A stretch of 64,000 nucleotides of DNA from Sphingopyxis sp. LC81 (lineage in GTDB: Bacteria > Pseudomonadota > Alphaproteobacteria > Sphingomonadales > Sphingomonadaceae). How positions within the stretch are numbered: position 1 is the stretch's first letter; each line of letters opens with the position of its first letter. The translations under genes and the position numbers were made by a program. The notes beneath the pieces were generated by a model. That model ran no database searches and was not told where the DNA came from. It saw only the letters and a program-made list of their open reading frames with translations. Positions 1-10,293 of the stretch are shown here, piece after piece. Where the stretch lies: NCBI RefSeq assembly GCF_000756375.1, contig NZ_JNFD01000011.1, positions 202,342 through 266,341 on the forward strand. Direction: 5' to 3'.

Positions 1-1
1 G

Positions 2-1192
2 ATCTTCGACTGGGTCTATGAGCATCCGCTGCTGATCCTCGCCGCGGCGATGCTGCTGCCGCTCCCCGCGCTGTTGCCGTGGGACAAATGGCTGGGGCTC
101 GAAGCGAAAACCGCGCGCATCGCGGCGGCGGTGCTCGTCCTGATCGCGGCCTTTGGCGCCTGGCATATGGTCGGTGCCTGGACGGGCGCGCTCGACGACG
201 CCGTTGCGGCGTGGGGCATCGCGATCTTCGTCATCGGCATGCTCGTCATCGGCTGGCGCTGGGCCTATGTGCCCGTGCTCGCGCTGCTCATGATCGGCGT
301 CGGGGGCTGGGACACGATCCAGGAAAGCTTCACCGACGCGCGCGTGCGCAGCTATTTCGGCGTCTATACCGTCACCGATTACCCGGCATCGAACCAGCGC
401 CGCCTTGCGCATGGCACGACGCTCCACGGCCTCCAGCGCACCGACGCCGCGCACCGGCGCGATCCGACGACCTATTATGGTCACCAGTCGGGTGTCGGGC
501 TGACGCTCGACAAGGCCGCGTCGCTCGCCGGCCCGAATGCGTCGATCGGCATCGTCGGGCTGGGGGCGGGCACGCTCGCCTGCTATCGTAAGCCCGGCCA
601 GCACTGGACGATCTTCGAGATCGATCCGGTGATGGTCGACATCGCGCGCGATCCGTCGAAATTCACCTTCCTGTCCGATTGCGCGGGCGACACGCCGATC
701 GTCATCGGCGATGCGCGGCTCCAGCTTGCCAACCAGCCCGCGGGACACTTCGACGTCATCGTCATCGACGCTTTCTCGTCCGACGCGATCCCGCTGCACC
801 TGCTGACCGAAGAGGCGATCGGCATTTATGCGCGCGCGCTGAAGCCCGATGGCATATTGCTCATCCATATCTCGAACCGCTTCTTCGATCTGGAGCCGGT
901 GCTGGCGGCGGAGGCGAAGGCGCGCGGCTGGACGAGCGCGATCCGCATGGACCCGGGTCCGGTCGGCGACGAATATGGCGACCTGACCGGATCGAACTGG
1001 GTCGCGCTGACCGCGACGCCGCAGCGGATGCGGCAATTGACCGGCGGCATCCGCCCGCGCAAGGATTCGCGCGACCTCGACACCTGGGTGCCGCTCGACG
1101 CGCCCCCCGGTTTCGAACGCTGGACCGACGATTATGCCTCGACGCTGCCGGTCCTGATCTGGAAGAATATCATCGGAGGCCGCGACGAATGA
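2..1192 (+). CDS. Membrane-anchored spermidine-synthase-like protein (5' partial)
   Basis: The frame is open from the first complete codon of the window, so the N-terminus lies upstream. The visible first ~110 residues are hydrophobic, with about four membrane segments. A Rossmann-type methyltransferase/aminopropyltransferase domain follows: the glycine-rich SAM-site motif IVGLGAGTL is encoded near 548-575, and the strand-loop motif VIVIDAFSSDAIP lies about 65 residues later. This is the architecture of fused membrane/spermidine-synthase-like proteins, whose substrate is usually unproven; true polyamine synthesis is only one option. The stop overlaps the start of the carbonic anhydrase gene by 4 bp (ATGA), so the two are probably cotranscribed. 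Confidence 0.75.
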   Translation: MFDWVYEHPLLILAAAMLLPLPALLPWDKWLGLEAKTARIAAAVLVLIAAFGAWHMVGAWTGALDDAVAAWGIAIFVIGMLVIGWRWAYVPVLALLMIGVGGWDTIQESFTDARVRSYFGVYTVTDYPASNQRRLAHGTTLHGLQRTDAAHRRDPTTYYGHQSGVGLTLDKAASLAGPNASIGIVGLGAGTLACYRKPGQHWTIFEIDPVMVDIARDPSKFTFLSDCAGDTPIVIGDARLQLANQPAGHFDVIVIDAFSSDAIPLHLLTEEAIGIYARALKPDGILLIHISNRFFDLEPVLAAEAKARGWTSAIRMDPGPVGDEYGDLTGSNWVALTATPQRMRQLTGGIRPRKDSRDLDTWVPLDAPPGFERWTDDYASTLPVLIWKNIIGGRDE

Positions 1193-1737
1193 ACGACATC
1201 AGCATCATCAGCGTCAATGGCAAGACGCCGCAGATCGACCCCAGCGCCTTCATCGCGCCGGGATGCCGCATCATCGGCGATGTCGTGATCGGCCCCGACG
1301 TCAGCATCTGGTATAATTGCGTGCTGCGCGCCGATGTCAGCCGCATCGTCATCGGCGCGCGCTCGAACATCCAGGACGGCAGCATCGTTCATTGCGACGG
1401 CCCGATGCCGCACCGCCCCGAAGGCTTTCCGACGATCATCGGCGAGGATGTGCTGATCGGCCATCTCGCGATGGTGCACGGCTGTACGCTCGCCGACCGC
1501 GCGTTCGTGGGTCTCAAGGCAACGGTGATGAACGGATGCCGCATCGGCAGCGACGCGATGCTCGCGGCAGGCGCGCTCCTGACCGAGAACAAGGAAATCC
1601 CCGATCGCGAGCTGTGGGCCGGATCGCCCGCGCGGCGCGTGCGCGAGATCGACGATGCGCAGGCCGCGGGCATGCAGCTGGGCGTAGCGCATTATGTGAT
1701 GAACGGCCGCATGCACAAGGCGGCGATCGAGGGTTGA
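1189..1737 (+). CDS. Gamma carbonic anhydrase family protein
   Basis: A 182-residue left-handed beta-helix (hexapeptide repeat) protein of the gamma-carbonic anhydrase/YrdA family. The repeated I-G-x-x-V/S pattern runs from about residue 22 to 140. The three zinc-ligand histidines are present with family spacing: His68 (SIVHCD), His92 and His97 (GHLAMVHGC). It probably binds zinc as a cytoplasmic trimer; many homologues have no measurable CO2 hydratase activity, so the reaction is inferred. I chose the ATG that overlaps the upstream stop; longer in-frame extensions are just the other-frame reading of the upstream gene. Confidence 0.88.
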   Translation: MNDISIISVNGKTPQIDPSAFIAPGCRIIGDVVIGPDVSIWYNCVLRADVSRIVIGARSNIQDGSIVHCDGPMPHRPEGFPTIIGEDVLIGHLAMVHGCTLADRAFVGLKATVMNGCRIGSDAMLAAGALLTENKEIPDRELWAGSPARRVREIDDAQAAGMQLGVAHYVMNGRMHKAAIEG

Positions 1738-1744
1738 TGGCCCG

Positions 1745-1928
1745 CCAACCCTCCCCCTTGATGGGGGAGGCAGCGAGACTTGCGAACTCGTTCGCTAGTC
1801 GCAGCGGTGGGGGTGTGGCCTCGGCCCGAAACGGGCGGCGCTACGACGCATCATCACCCCCATCCAACTTCGCCTAATCGCTTCGCGATAAGGCTGCGTA
1901 TCCTTCCCCCATCAAGGGGGAAGGATGA
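1745..1928. repeat. Intergenic inverted-repeat (MITE/REP-like) element
   Basis: About 180 bp of non-coding DNA bounded by two related hairpins. At 1750-1770, CCTCCCCC and GGGGGAGG arms flank TTGAT. At 1902-1924 a similar hairpin lies in inverted orientation (core CCCCCATCAAGGGGG). Inner segments rich in TCGC and GGGGGTG are also weakly inverted. It separates the plus-strand carbonic anhydrase gene from a convergent gene and may end transcription from both. A structurally similar but not identical element lies at 17745-17878. Confidence 0.7.
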
Positions 1929-1934
1929 GCCGGC

Positions 1935-2507
1935 TTAGCTGAAGTTCACCATCGCATAGAGCATCGGGATCGACAGCAGGGTGTTGGTCCGCGAAAAGAT
2001 CATCGCGGTCTTCGCGGCCTTCGCCTTGGTCGCATCGTCGGCCTCGACGATACCCAGCGCCTTCTTCTGGTTCGGCCAGATCAGGAACCAGACGTTGAAC
2101 GCCATGATGAGGCCGAGCCACATGCCGACGCCGATCAGCTTGTACGGGTCCTGAAGGCCCAGCGCGGGCGCCAGATATTTGGCGTGGCCCGCGATCGCGA
2201 GGCCGAGCAGCACGGTGACGAGCGCCGCCCAGCGGAACCAGAACAGCGCGGCGGGCGCGATATGCTTGCCGACCGCAGGTTTCAGTTCGGCCGGGATCTT
2301 CGGCATCGTCGGAATCTGGACGAAGTTGAAATAATAAAGCAGGCCGATCCACAGCACGCCGAAGAAGGTGTGCAGCCAGCGCATGATCGCATTGCCCGCG
2401 GCGACCCCGTCCTCGAAATTCTGGCCATTGAGGCACAGCATCAGGACGATCGCGAGCACGAGGCCCGCGCCGAGCACGGCGTGCAGGTTTCCGAAAAATT
2501 TATCCAT
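1935..2507 (-). CDS. PuuD/urate-oxidase-N-like membrane protein
   Basis: A 190-residue integral membrane protein with four or five hydrophobic segments. Segments such as RWLHTFFGVLWIGLLYYFNF and NVWFLIWPNQKKALG resemble the N-terminal membrane domain of the PuuD urate hydroxylase family (Urate_ox_N). It is much shorter than true PuuD: the C-terminal cytochrome c part is absent and no CxxCH motif is present. A role in urate oxidation is therefore doubtful, and no purine catabolic genes are nearby. The start is supported by GGGGGAA six bases upstream. It follows ispZ on the same strand after an 81-bp gap. Confidence 0.65.
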   Translation of the reverse strand: MDKFFGNLHAVLGAGLVLAIVLMLCLNGQNFEDGVAAGNAIMRWLHTFFGVLWIGLLYYFNFVQIPTMPKIPAELKPAVGKHIAPAALFWFRWAALVTVLLGLAIAGHAKYLAPALGLQDPYKLIGVGMWLGLIMAFNVWFLIWPNQKKALGIVEADDATKAKAAKTAMIFSRTNTLLSIPMLYAMVNFS

Positions 2508-2588
2508 GGCAGTTCCCCCTGTTTATCGCGGCGCCGCGTGCGACCCGGAGCCGGTGACGCAGCTATGCCAGTCCGAGGGAGAAATGCA

Positions 2589-3260
2589 TCAATTTTTGTC
2601 GGCGGCGGCCTCGTCGGGCACGGCGAGGCCGTTCTTCAGCATCACCGGAACCTGGCTGAAGGTGAAGAGGAAGGAGAGGGCGGTGACGCCCCAGACCTTG
2701 ATCGTCAGCCACAGGTCGAAGCTCATCTGCTTCGCCTGGATCATCTCGTACATCACATGATTGGCGATACCGAGCGCGGCAAAGAAGATGCCCCAGTTGC
2801 GCGAGAGCAGCAGCCAGCCGCGGTCGGTCAGCCCCTCGAGCGCCGATTGCAGCAGATATTTGAGCATCGGCTTTTTGAACCAGTAACCGCCGAGCAGCAG
2901 CGCCGCGAAGGCGCCATAGATGATCGTCGGCTTCATCACGATGAAGCGCTCGTCGTGGAACCAGATCGTCAGCGCGCCGAAGCCGAGGACGAGGATGCTC
3001 GACATCCACAGCATCGGCGAAATCTTGCCGAGCTTCCATTTCGATACGACCATCGCGATGACGATCGCGACCATGAAGGCGACCGTGCCCTTGATCGCGG
3101 CGGTGGTCGCGGCGAACGCGCCTTCGCCTCCGGAGGAGAATTTATAGGCGAGGAAGAAGACGAGCAACGGCCCGAAATCGATCACGAAGTTGAGCCAGCC
3201 ATGCTTCGCCGGCGGCGGTGCCGGGACCGACTCGGGGCCAGTGGGAAGCACGTCGCTCAT
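2589..3260 (-). CDS. ispZ: Inner-membrane septation protein IspZ/YciB
   Basis: A 223-residue polytopic membrane protein with about six segments. It has the YciB/IspZ signatures: FVIDFGPLLVFFLAY at the start, KPTIIYGAFAALLLGG in the middle, and a C-terminal SFDLWLTIKVWGVT region. The family is linked to cell envelope integrity and normal septation. The start codon overlaps the ftsY stop by 4 bp, making it the last gene of the dapF-mtaB-ftsY-ispZ operon, an arrangement typical of alphaproteobacteria. An AGGA-type ribosome site sits just upstream within ftsY. Confidence 0.93.
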   Translation of the reverse strand: MSDVLPTGPESVPAPPPAKHGWLNFVIDFGPLLVFFLAYKFSSGGEGAFAATTAAIKGTVAFMVAIVIAMVVSKWKLGKISPMLWMSSILVLGFGALTIWFHDERFIVMKPTIIYGAFAALLLGGYWFKKPMLKYLLQSALEGLTDRGWLLLSRNWGIFFAALGIANHVMYEMIQAKQMSFDLWLTIKVWGVTALSFLFTFSQVPVMLKNGLAVPDEAAADKN

Positions 3261-4183
3261 CTTATGTTTCCTGCAATAATGCCCGCGATCTCGTCGGCAT
3301 CGAACGGGCGAAGGTCGTCGATGGTTTCACCGATGCCGATCGCGTGGATCGGAAGCCCGTGACGCTCGGCGGCGGACACAAGCACGCCGCCGCGCGCCGT
3401 GCCGTCGAGCTTGGTCATCACGAGCCCGGTCACCCCCGCGACCTCGCGGAACACGTCGATCTGCGACAGCGCATTCTGCCCCGTCGTCGCGTCGAGCACG
3501 AGCACGACATCGTGCGGCGCGGCGGGGTTGAGGCGGCCGAGCACGCGCTTGATCTTGGCGAGCTCGTCCATCAACTCGCGCTTGTTCTGAAGCCGCCCGG
3601 CGGTGTCGACGATCAGCACGTCGATGCCGGTCGCGGTCGCCTGTTTGACCGCGTCGAACACGATGCCCGCCGAATCGCCGCCCTCGGGGCCCGCCATGAT
3701 CGGCACGCCGAGCCGTTCGGCCCAGACCTTCAATTGGCCGATCGCGGCGGCGCGGAAGGTGTCGCCCGCGACGAGCATCACGCCATAATCCTGTTCCTGG
3801 AACAGGTGCGCGAGCTTGGCGATGGTCGTGGTCTTGCCCGACCCGTTGACCCCGATCACGAGGATGACCTGCGGGCGCGGAAAGGCGTCGATGTCGAGCG
3901 GTTCGGCGACGGGGCGCAGCACCGCGGCGATTTCCTCGGCGACGACCTTGCGCAGTTCCTCGGTGCCGTTCGCGGCGATGTCGCGGCGCTCGGCGAGGCG
4001 GCTCCGGATGCGCTCGGCCATCGCGGGGCCAAGGTCGGCGGTGATCAGCGCCTCCTCGATGCGGTCGAGATCATCCTCGTCGAGCCGCGCCTTGCCGGTC
4101 AGCCCCGCGAGATTTTCGCCGAGCCGCTCCGACGTGCGGCGAAATCCGCCGAGCAGCCGTTCGCTCCAGCTTTGGCCGGTCAT
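3257..4183 (-). CDS. ftsY: Signal recognition particle receptor FtsY
   Basis: The 308-residue SRP receptor GTPase, which docks Ffh-ribosome complexes at the membrane for co-translational insertion. An N-terminal four-helix (N) domain covers residues 1-100. The G domain follows, with P-loop GVNGSGKTT (111-119), DTAGRLQNK, and TKLDGTARGG near the C-terminus. The acidic A domain of Escherichia coli FtsY is missing, as is common in alphaproteobacteria. The gene overlaps mtaB upstream and ispZ downstream by 4 bp each. Its partner ffh lies about 4 kb away on the other strand. Confidence 0.97.
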   Translation of the reverse strand: MTGQSWSERLLGGFRRTSERLGENLAGLTGKARLDEDDLDRIEEALITADLGPAMAERIRSRLAERRDIAANGTEELRKVVAEEIAAVLRPVAEPLDIDAFPRPQVILVIGVNGSGKTTTIAKLAHLFQEQDYGVMLVAGDTFRAAAIGQLKVWAERLGVPIMAGPEGGDSAGIVFDAVKQATATGIDVLIVDTAGRLQNKRELMDELAKIKRVLGRLNPAAPHDVVLVLDATTGQNALSQIDVFREVAGVTGLVMTKLDGTARGGVLVSAAERHGLPIHAIGIGETIDDLRPFDADEIAGIIAGNIR

Positions 4184-5418
4184 GCCGCGATATCCTTTGC
4201 TTCGATAGGGGTGGCGATCATCCGGTCGCCGTCGCGCGCGTTCAGGCGCACGTCTATGATGGTGCCGGGCGCCGCGAGTGCGGTCAGCGCCACGGCGGCG
4301 AAATTTTCGGCATGGCCGCTAACACCATCGCGCTCGACGAGCATCGATGCGGTGCGGCCGACCTGCGTTTCGAGCCAGTCCTGCCGCCGCCGCGCATTGG
4401 CGTCGCGCAGGGTCGCGGCGCGCTCGCGGGCGATCGTGCGCCCGACCTGCGGCATCCGCGCGGCGGGCGTCCCGGCGCGCGGGCTGTAGGGAAAGATATG
4501 CCCGAAGACGATGTCGCAATCGTCGATCAGCGCCAGCGAGTTCGCGAACATCGCGTCATCCTCGGTCGGAAAGCCCGCGATCAGGTCGGCGCCGATCGCG
4601 ATCTCTGCGCGCGCGGCCTTCAATCGCTCGATCAGGCGCACCGCGTCGGCGCGGCGGTGGCGGCGCTTCATGCGCGTCAGCACCATGTCGTCGCCCGCCT
4701 GCAGCGACAGGTGGACATGCGGCATCATGCGCTTTTCCTGCGTTAGCAAGGCGAATAGCGCGTCGTCGATCCGGTCCGGGTCGAGCGACGAGAGGCGGAG
4801 GCGCTCGACCGGCAGCGCCAGCAACGCCTCGACCAGCGCGGCGAGTGTCGTGCCGCTGTCGTCGCCATAGCTGGCGAGATCGACCCCGGTCAGGATGATT
4901 TCGCGCTGCCCGCGTGTCAGCGCGGTGCGCGCGGATGCGACGACAGCATCGACGCTCGCCGACCGCGCCGTCCCGCGCGCGAGCACCGTCGCGCAAAAGG
5001 TGCAGCTATGCGAACAGCCGGTCTGGACCCCGAGGAAAGCTCGCGCATGATCGGCGCCGGAAAGGGCGGGGGCGTAGGGGCGGGCGCCGACCGTGACCGC
5101 TCCGCCGCCGTAGCTCTGCGTAAGCCCCTTCGCATCATTGGAAACGACTCTTGCGCCCATCGCGGCGAAGGCAGCGCGTTCGAGTTCGGCGGCACATCCG
5201 GTCACGACAACCTCGGCGCCCGGCCGCTCGCGCAGCGCGCGCCGCACCGCCTGCCGCGCCTGCCGCACGGCTTCGTCGGTCACCGCGCAGCTGTTGAAGA
5301 TGATCGTATCGCGCACGCCCGCGGCGCGCGCGGCCGCGCGAACCCCTTCGCCCTCGGCGATGTTCAGCCGGCAACCGAAATTGACGACCTCGACCGGGTC
5401 GGCGAGGGAAGCGCTCAT
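4180..5418 (-). CDS. mtaB: tRNA t6A37 methylthiotransferase MtaB
   Basis: A 412-residue radical-SAM methylthiotransferase predicted to convert t6A37 to ms2t6A37 in tRNA. The N-terminal UPF0004 domain carries the auxiliary-cluster cysteines Cys16, Cys44 and Cys75. The radical-SAM CxxxCxxC motif is at Cys135, Cys139 and Cys142 (TGCSHSCTFC). A TRAM-like C-terminus is present. The GCRLN motif at 15-19 fits MtaB rather than MiaB. It overlaps dapF upstream and ftsY downstream by 4 bp each, indicating translational coupling. TsaE, an earlier step of t6A formation, is encoded elsewhere in this window (35955). Confidence 0.93.
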   Translation of the reverse strand: MSASLADPVEVVNFGCRLNIAEGEGVRAAARAAGVRDTIIFNSCAVTDEAVRQARQAVRRALRERPGAEVVVTGCAAELERAAFAAMGARVVSNDAKGLTQSYGGGAVTVGARPYAPALSGADHARAFLGVQTGCSHSCTFCATVLARGTARSASVDAVVASARTALTRGQREIILTGVDLASYGDDSGTTLAALVEALLALPVERLRLSSLDPDRIDDALFALLTQEKRMMPHVHLSLQAGDDMVLTRMKRRHRRADAVRLIERLKAARAEIAIGADLIAGFPTEDDAMFANSLALIDDCDIVFGHIFPYSPRAGTPAARMPQVGRTIARERAATLRDANARRRQDWLETQVGRTASMLVERDGVSGHAENFAAVALTALAAPGTIIDVRLNARDGDRMIATPIEAKDIAA

Positions 5419-6221
5419 CCGAACTGCGCCCAGTCGGTCTCGCCCTCATAGACGCGCGTCGCGGCGCCGCTCATCACGATCGGCTCGCCGGGCGCCCAGC
5501 GGATGACGAGGTCGCCGCCGGGCAGCGACACCGTCACCGGCGACTGGACGAGGCCCGCGCGGATCGCGGCGACCGCGGTCGCGCACGCGCCGGTCCCGCA
5601 CGCCTGCGTCAGCCCGACGCCGCGTTCCCAGACGCGCAGCTGCAGCTGGTTTTCGCCGTCGAGGCTCGCGACATTGACGTTGACGCGCTCGGGAAACAGC
5701 GGGTCGGTCTCGATCCGCGGGCCCAGCTCGTCGAGCGCGACGGCGTCGGCTTCGGGCACGAAAAAGACGATGTGCGGATTGCCGACATTGACCCCGGCGC
5801 CATGCTCCAGCTCGTCCCACGCGACGGGCATGTCGCGCGTGTCCATCGGCATCGCGAGCGGAATATGCTCCCAGTCGAATTCGGGCTCGCCCAAGACGAC
5901 TTCGGCACCGCCATCCGCAGGCGTGACGCGCAGCATGCCGCCGAGCGTCTCGATCACCGCGGGCTTGCCGATCAGCGTCGCGACGCAGCGCGTCGCATTG
6001 CCGCACGCCTCGACCTCGCCGCCGTCGGCGTTGAAGATGCGCATTTTCACGTCCGCGCTGGCCGAGGGTTCAAGCAGGATCAGCTGGTCGCACCCGATGC
6101 CGTGACGGCGGTCGGCAATCGCATGCGCGCGCGCCGGCGTCATTTCGACGCCATGCTCGCGCGCGTCGATCACGACAAAGTCGTTGCCGAGGCCGTGCAT
6201 CTTGGTGAAGCGATCTGCCAT
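5415..6221 (-). CDS. dapF: Diaminopimelate epimerase
   Basis: A 268-residue enzyme converting LL- to meso-diaminopimelate for lysine and peptidoglycan synthesis. The family N-terminus FTKMHGLGNDFVVID is present. The two catalytic cysteines are Cys73 (EACGNATRC) and Cys208 (TQACGTGACAT). It is cofactor-independent and cytoplasmic. It is the first gene of the overlapping dapF-mtaB-ftsY-ispZ operon. The window also holds asd, which supplies the same pathway. Confidence 0.97.
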   Translation of the reverse strand: MADRFTKMHGLGNDFVVIDAREHGVEMTPARAHAIADRRHGIGCDQLILLEPSASADVKMRIFNADGGEVEACGNATRCVATLIGKPAVIETLGGMLRVTPADGGAEVVLGEPEFDWEHIPLAMPMDTRDMPVAWDELEHGAGVNVGNPHIVFFVPEADAVALDELGPRIETDPLFPERVNVNVASLDGENQLQLRVWERGVGLTQACGTGACATAVAAIRAGLVQSPVTVSLPGGDLVIRWAPGEPIVMSGAATRVYEGETDWAQFG

Positions 6222-6272
6222 AGTCCGCGCATGTAAGGGCGCGGGCGCGCGAAGTCTAGCGATGCGGCGGGA

Positions 6273-7904
6273 TCAGGCCGACTTGCGCAGCTGCTCGTCG
6301 TCGCTGGCATCGGGGCCGGCGGGCGGCACCATCGGTACGCGCAGCAGGCCGCGGTCGGCGAGCAGCCGTTCGGTGTCGGCCGCCGACGAGGCGCGGCCGA
6401 AATACCAGCCCTGTCCCTTCGAACAGCCGAGGCGCGTCAGTTCGATCGCGGTCGCCTCATCCTCGACGCCCTCGGCGGTGATCGGCATCGCGAGGCTTTC
6501 GCCGAGCCGCACGATCGCGACGACGATCGCCTGCGCATCGGGGCTGCCGCGCATCGCGGCGACGAAGCTGCGGTCGATCTTGATCCGGTCGAACGGCAGC
6601 GCGCGCAGGTGCGACAGCGAGCTGTAGCCGGTGCCGAAATCGTCGAGGCTCAAGGATACGCCCTGATTCTTGAGGCTGGTGACGATCGATCGCACCAGCG
6701 GCAGATTCTCAAACAGCGAGCTTTCGGTGATCTCGACCTCGAGCTGCGCGGCGGGAAAGCCGACCTCGACCAGCAGCTTGGTGAGCTTCTGGCTGAACCA
6801 CGGGTCTTTCAGCTGCTGCGGCGAGATGTTCACCGCGAGCATGATCGTCGGATCCCAGCGCTTGGCGATTTCCATCGCTTCGCGGATCACCTGCAGCGAC
6901 AATTCGCCGATCAGGCCGCTTTCCTCGGCGACCGGGATGAAGCGTTCGGGCGGGATCATGCCATATTCGGGCGATTCCCAGCGCATCAGCATTTCGAAAC
7001 CGATCAGGCGCCCGCTCGCGATATCGACCTGCGGTTCGAAATGCGGGACGAACTCGCCGCGCGGCATGCCGTCGCGAATGCCGGTTTCGATCTGGTTGCG
7101 GACCTGCACCGCCATTTCCATGCCGGTTTCGAACCAGATGTGGCGGTTCCGGCCTTCATCCTTGCCATGATACATGGCGATGTCGGCCTGGCGGACCATC
7201 GTTTCCATCGTCACGCTGGCATCGCTGGCGAGCGATATGCCCAGCGACGCGCCAATGCGGATCTGTTGCGCGTCGTGCGTGATCATATTGTCGAGCACCA
7301 TGACGAGCTCGGCGGCCAGCGCGTCGATGTCGGCGCGCGCGGCGGGTTCGAACGTCAGCATCGCGACGAATTCGTCGCCGCCGAGCCGCGCCTTTGTCGC
7401 ATTGGGCGGCAGGACCGCCGAGATGCGTTCGGCGGCGACCTGCAGCACGCGGTCGCCCGCGGCATGGCCGTGAATGTCGTTGACCGTCTTGAAATGGTCG
7501 AGATCGAGCAGGAACAGCGCGACCTGCCGCTTTTCGGCGATCGCGCCCGCGATCATCCGCTGCCCGGTCGCGAGCAGCGCGCGGCGGTTGAGAAAGCCCG
7601 TCAGCGGGTCGGTGTCGGCCAGGTAGCGCGCGCGTTGTTCGGCCTCGGTGCGTTCGCGGATTTCGCGATTGAGGTCTTCATAGCGGCGCCAGCCGAAAAG
7701 GATCAGCGCGACATTGAGGATCATCGCCGCGGCAAGCGCGCGGTCGGGCCCGCCGCCGATGCCGATCAATGCGCGCACGGCCGCCTGCATCACATTGCTG
7801 CCCGTGCCCACGAACAGCAGGATCGCGGCGACGACGATGCCCCCGGCTATGATGTCGCGTTTGGCGCCCTCGCTGCGGTCGAATTGCTTCGGCGTCGCTG
7901 TCAT
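6273..7904 (-). CDS. GGDEF/EAL cyclic-di-GMP protein
   Basis: A 543-residue membrane protein. Two hydrophobic segments lie at about residues 17-70. A GGDEF domain follows (LGGDEFVAML, signature at 175-179), then an EAL domain whose signature reads EML (304-306). Other EAL motifs are intact: EITESSLFEN, DDFGTGYSSL (421-430) and KIDRSFV. No RxxD inhibitory site stands five residues before GGDEF. It may make, break or only bind c-di-GMP; the catalytic EAL residues suggest phosphodiesterase is possible. I chose the ATG preceded by GGGGAA rather than in-frame starts up to 57 codons upstream. It is divergent from ffh. Confidence 0.88.
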   Translation of the reverse strand: MTATPKQFDRSEGAKRDIIAGGIVVAAILLFVGTGSNVMQAAVRALIGIGGGPDRALAAAMILNVALILFGWRRYEDLNREIRERTEAEQRARYLADTDPLTGFLNRRALLATGQRMIAGAIAEKRQVALFLLDLDHFKTVNDIHGHAAGDRVLQVAAERISAVLPPNATKARLGGDEFVAMLTFEPAARADIDALAAELVMVLDNMITHDAQQIRIGASLGISLASDASVTMETMVRQADIAMYHGKDEGRNRHIWFETGMEMAVQVRNQIETGIRDGMPRGEFVPHFEPQVDIASGRLIGFEMLMRWESPEYGMIPPERFIPVAEESGLIGELSLQVIREAMEIAKRWDPTIMLAVNISPQQLKDPWFSQKLTKLLVEVGFPAAQLEVEITESSLFENLPLVRSIVTSLKNQGVSLSLDDFGTGYSSLSHLRALPFDRIKIDRSFVAAMRGSPDAQAIVVAIVRLGESLAMPITAEGVEDEATAIELTRLGCSKGQGWYFGRASSAADTERLLADRGLLRVPMVPPAGPDASDDEQLRKSA

Positions 7905-8152
7905 ATGAAAATTCCCCACCATCGCCCGCTTTATGGGGCGAAGCGGTGAAATTTGGGTTAAATGCAGAATGGCGCCGCTCGCTTGCCAGTGTGCGCATAT
8001 TTGTGTAGAGGCCGCCGCGTCCGCGCGCATCTTGCGTTCGGGCATATCGATGTCCGCGACGGAAAGTCTGTCCACGGATAGCCGCTGGTTGGCGAGGTTT
8101 CGCTCACCGGCGTCTTTTGCGTTGCGGGCTCGTAAGCAAGGATTTGAGGCGC

Positions 8153-9601
<1,449 letters not shown>

Positions 9602-9642
9602 CTCGACGAAACTCCAAACATTAAACTCTGAAGGAAAATATC

Positions 9643-10290
9643 ATGGCAACCTCCATTCGCCTCGCACGCGGCGGTTCGAAAAAGCGTCCTTACTACAAGA
9701 TCGTCGTCGCTGATTCGCGCAGCCCGCGCGACGGCCGCTTCATCGAGCGTATCGGCAGCTACAACCCGCTGCTCGCCAAGGACAATCCCGAGCGCGTGAA
9801 GCTCGACGCCGACCGTGCGAAGCATTGGGTTTCGGTTGGCGCGCAGCCGACCGACCGCGTCGCCCGCTTCCTCGACGCCGCGGGTGTCCTCGAACGCGCT
9901 GCCCGCAACAACCCGAACAAGGGTGTCCCCGGTGAAAAGGCCAAGGAACGCGCCGAAGAAAAGGCCCAGAAGCTGGCTGACGCCGAAGAAGCCGCAGCCG
10001 CTGCTGCCGCCGCTCCGGCCCCGGAACCCGAAGTCGAAGCTCCGGCTGAAGAAGCTGCCGCTCCCGAAGCCGCTGAATCGGATGCAACCGGTTCGGTGAA
10101 GAGCGAAGAAACCGCCGAAGCCGTTGCCGAAGCCGTCGCCGACGAAACCCCGGCCGACGCGACCGCCGAAGACGCGACCGCGATCGCCGAAGAAGTCGCC
10201 GAAGGCGGCCCGGTTGCCGAAGCCGAAGAAGCTCCGGCCGCTGAAGAAGCGCCCGCTGCTGAAGCTGGCGAAGAAAAGGCCGAAGGCTAA
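9643..10290 (+). CDS. rpsP: 30S ribosomal protein S16 with long acidic C-terminal extension
   Basis: Residues 1-80 are a standard S16 ([20 protein letters not shown], then the [10 protein letters not shown] region). The protein continues to 215 residues, against about 80 in Escherichia coli. The basic linker (about 90-110) is followed by a low-complexity tail made almost only of Ala, Glu, Pro and Asp. This is genuine coding sequence: the codon pattern stays regular and rimM begins 3 bp after the stop. A ribosome site (GAAGGA) lies upstream of ATG. Extended S16 is seen in other alphaproteobacteria, but the tail's function is unknown to me. Confidence 0.96.
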   Translation: MATSIRLARGGSKKRPYYKIVVADSRSPRDGRFIERIGSYNPLLAKDNPERVKLDADRAKHWVSVGAQPTDRVARFLDAAGVLERAARNNPNKGVPGEKAKERAEEKAQKLADAEEAAAAAAAAPAPEPEVEAPAEEAAAPEAAESDATGSVKSEETAEAVAEAVADETPADATAEDATAIAEEVAEGGPVAEAEEAPAAEEAPAAEAGEEKAEG

Positions 10291-10293
10291 ACC

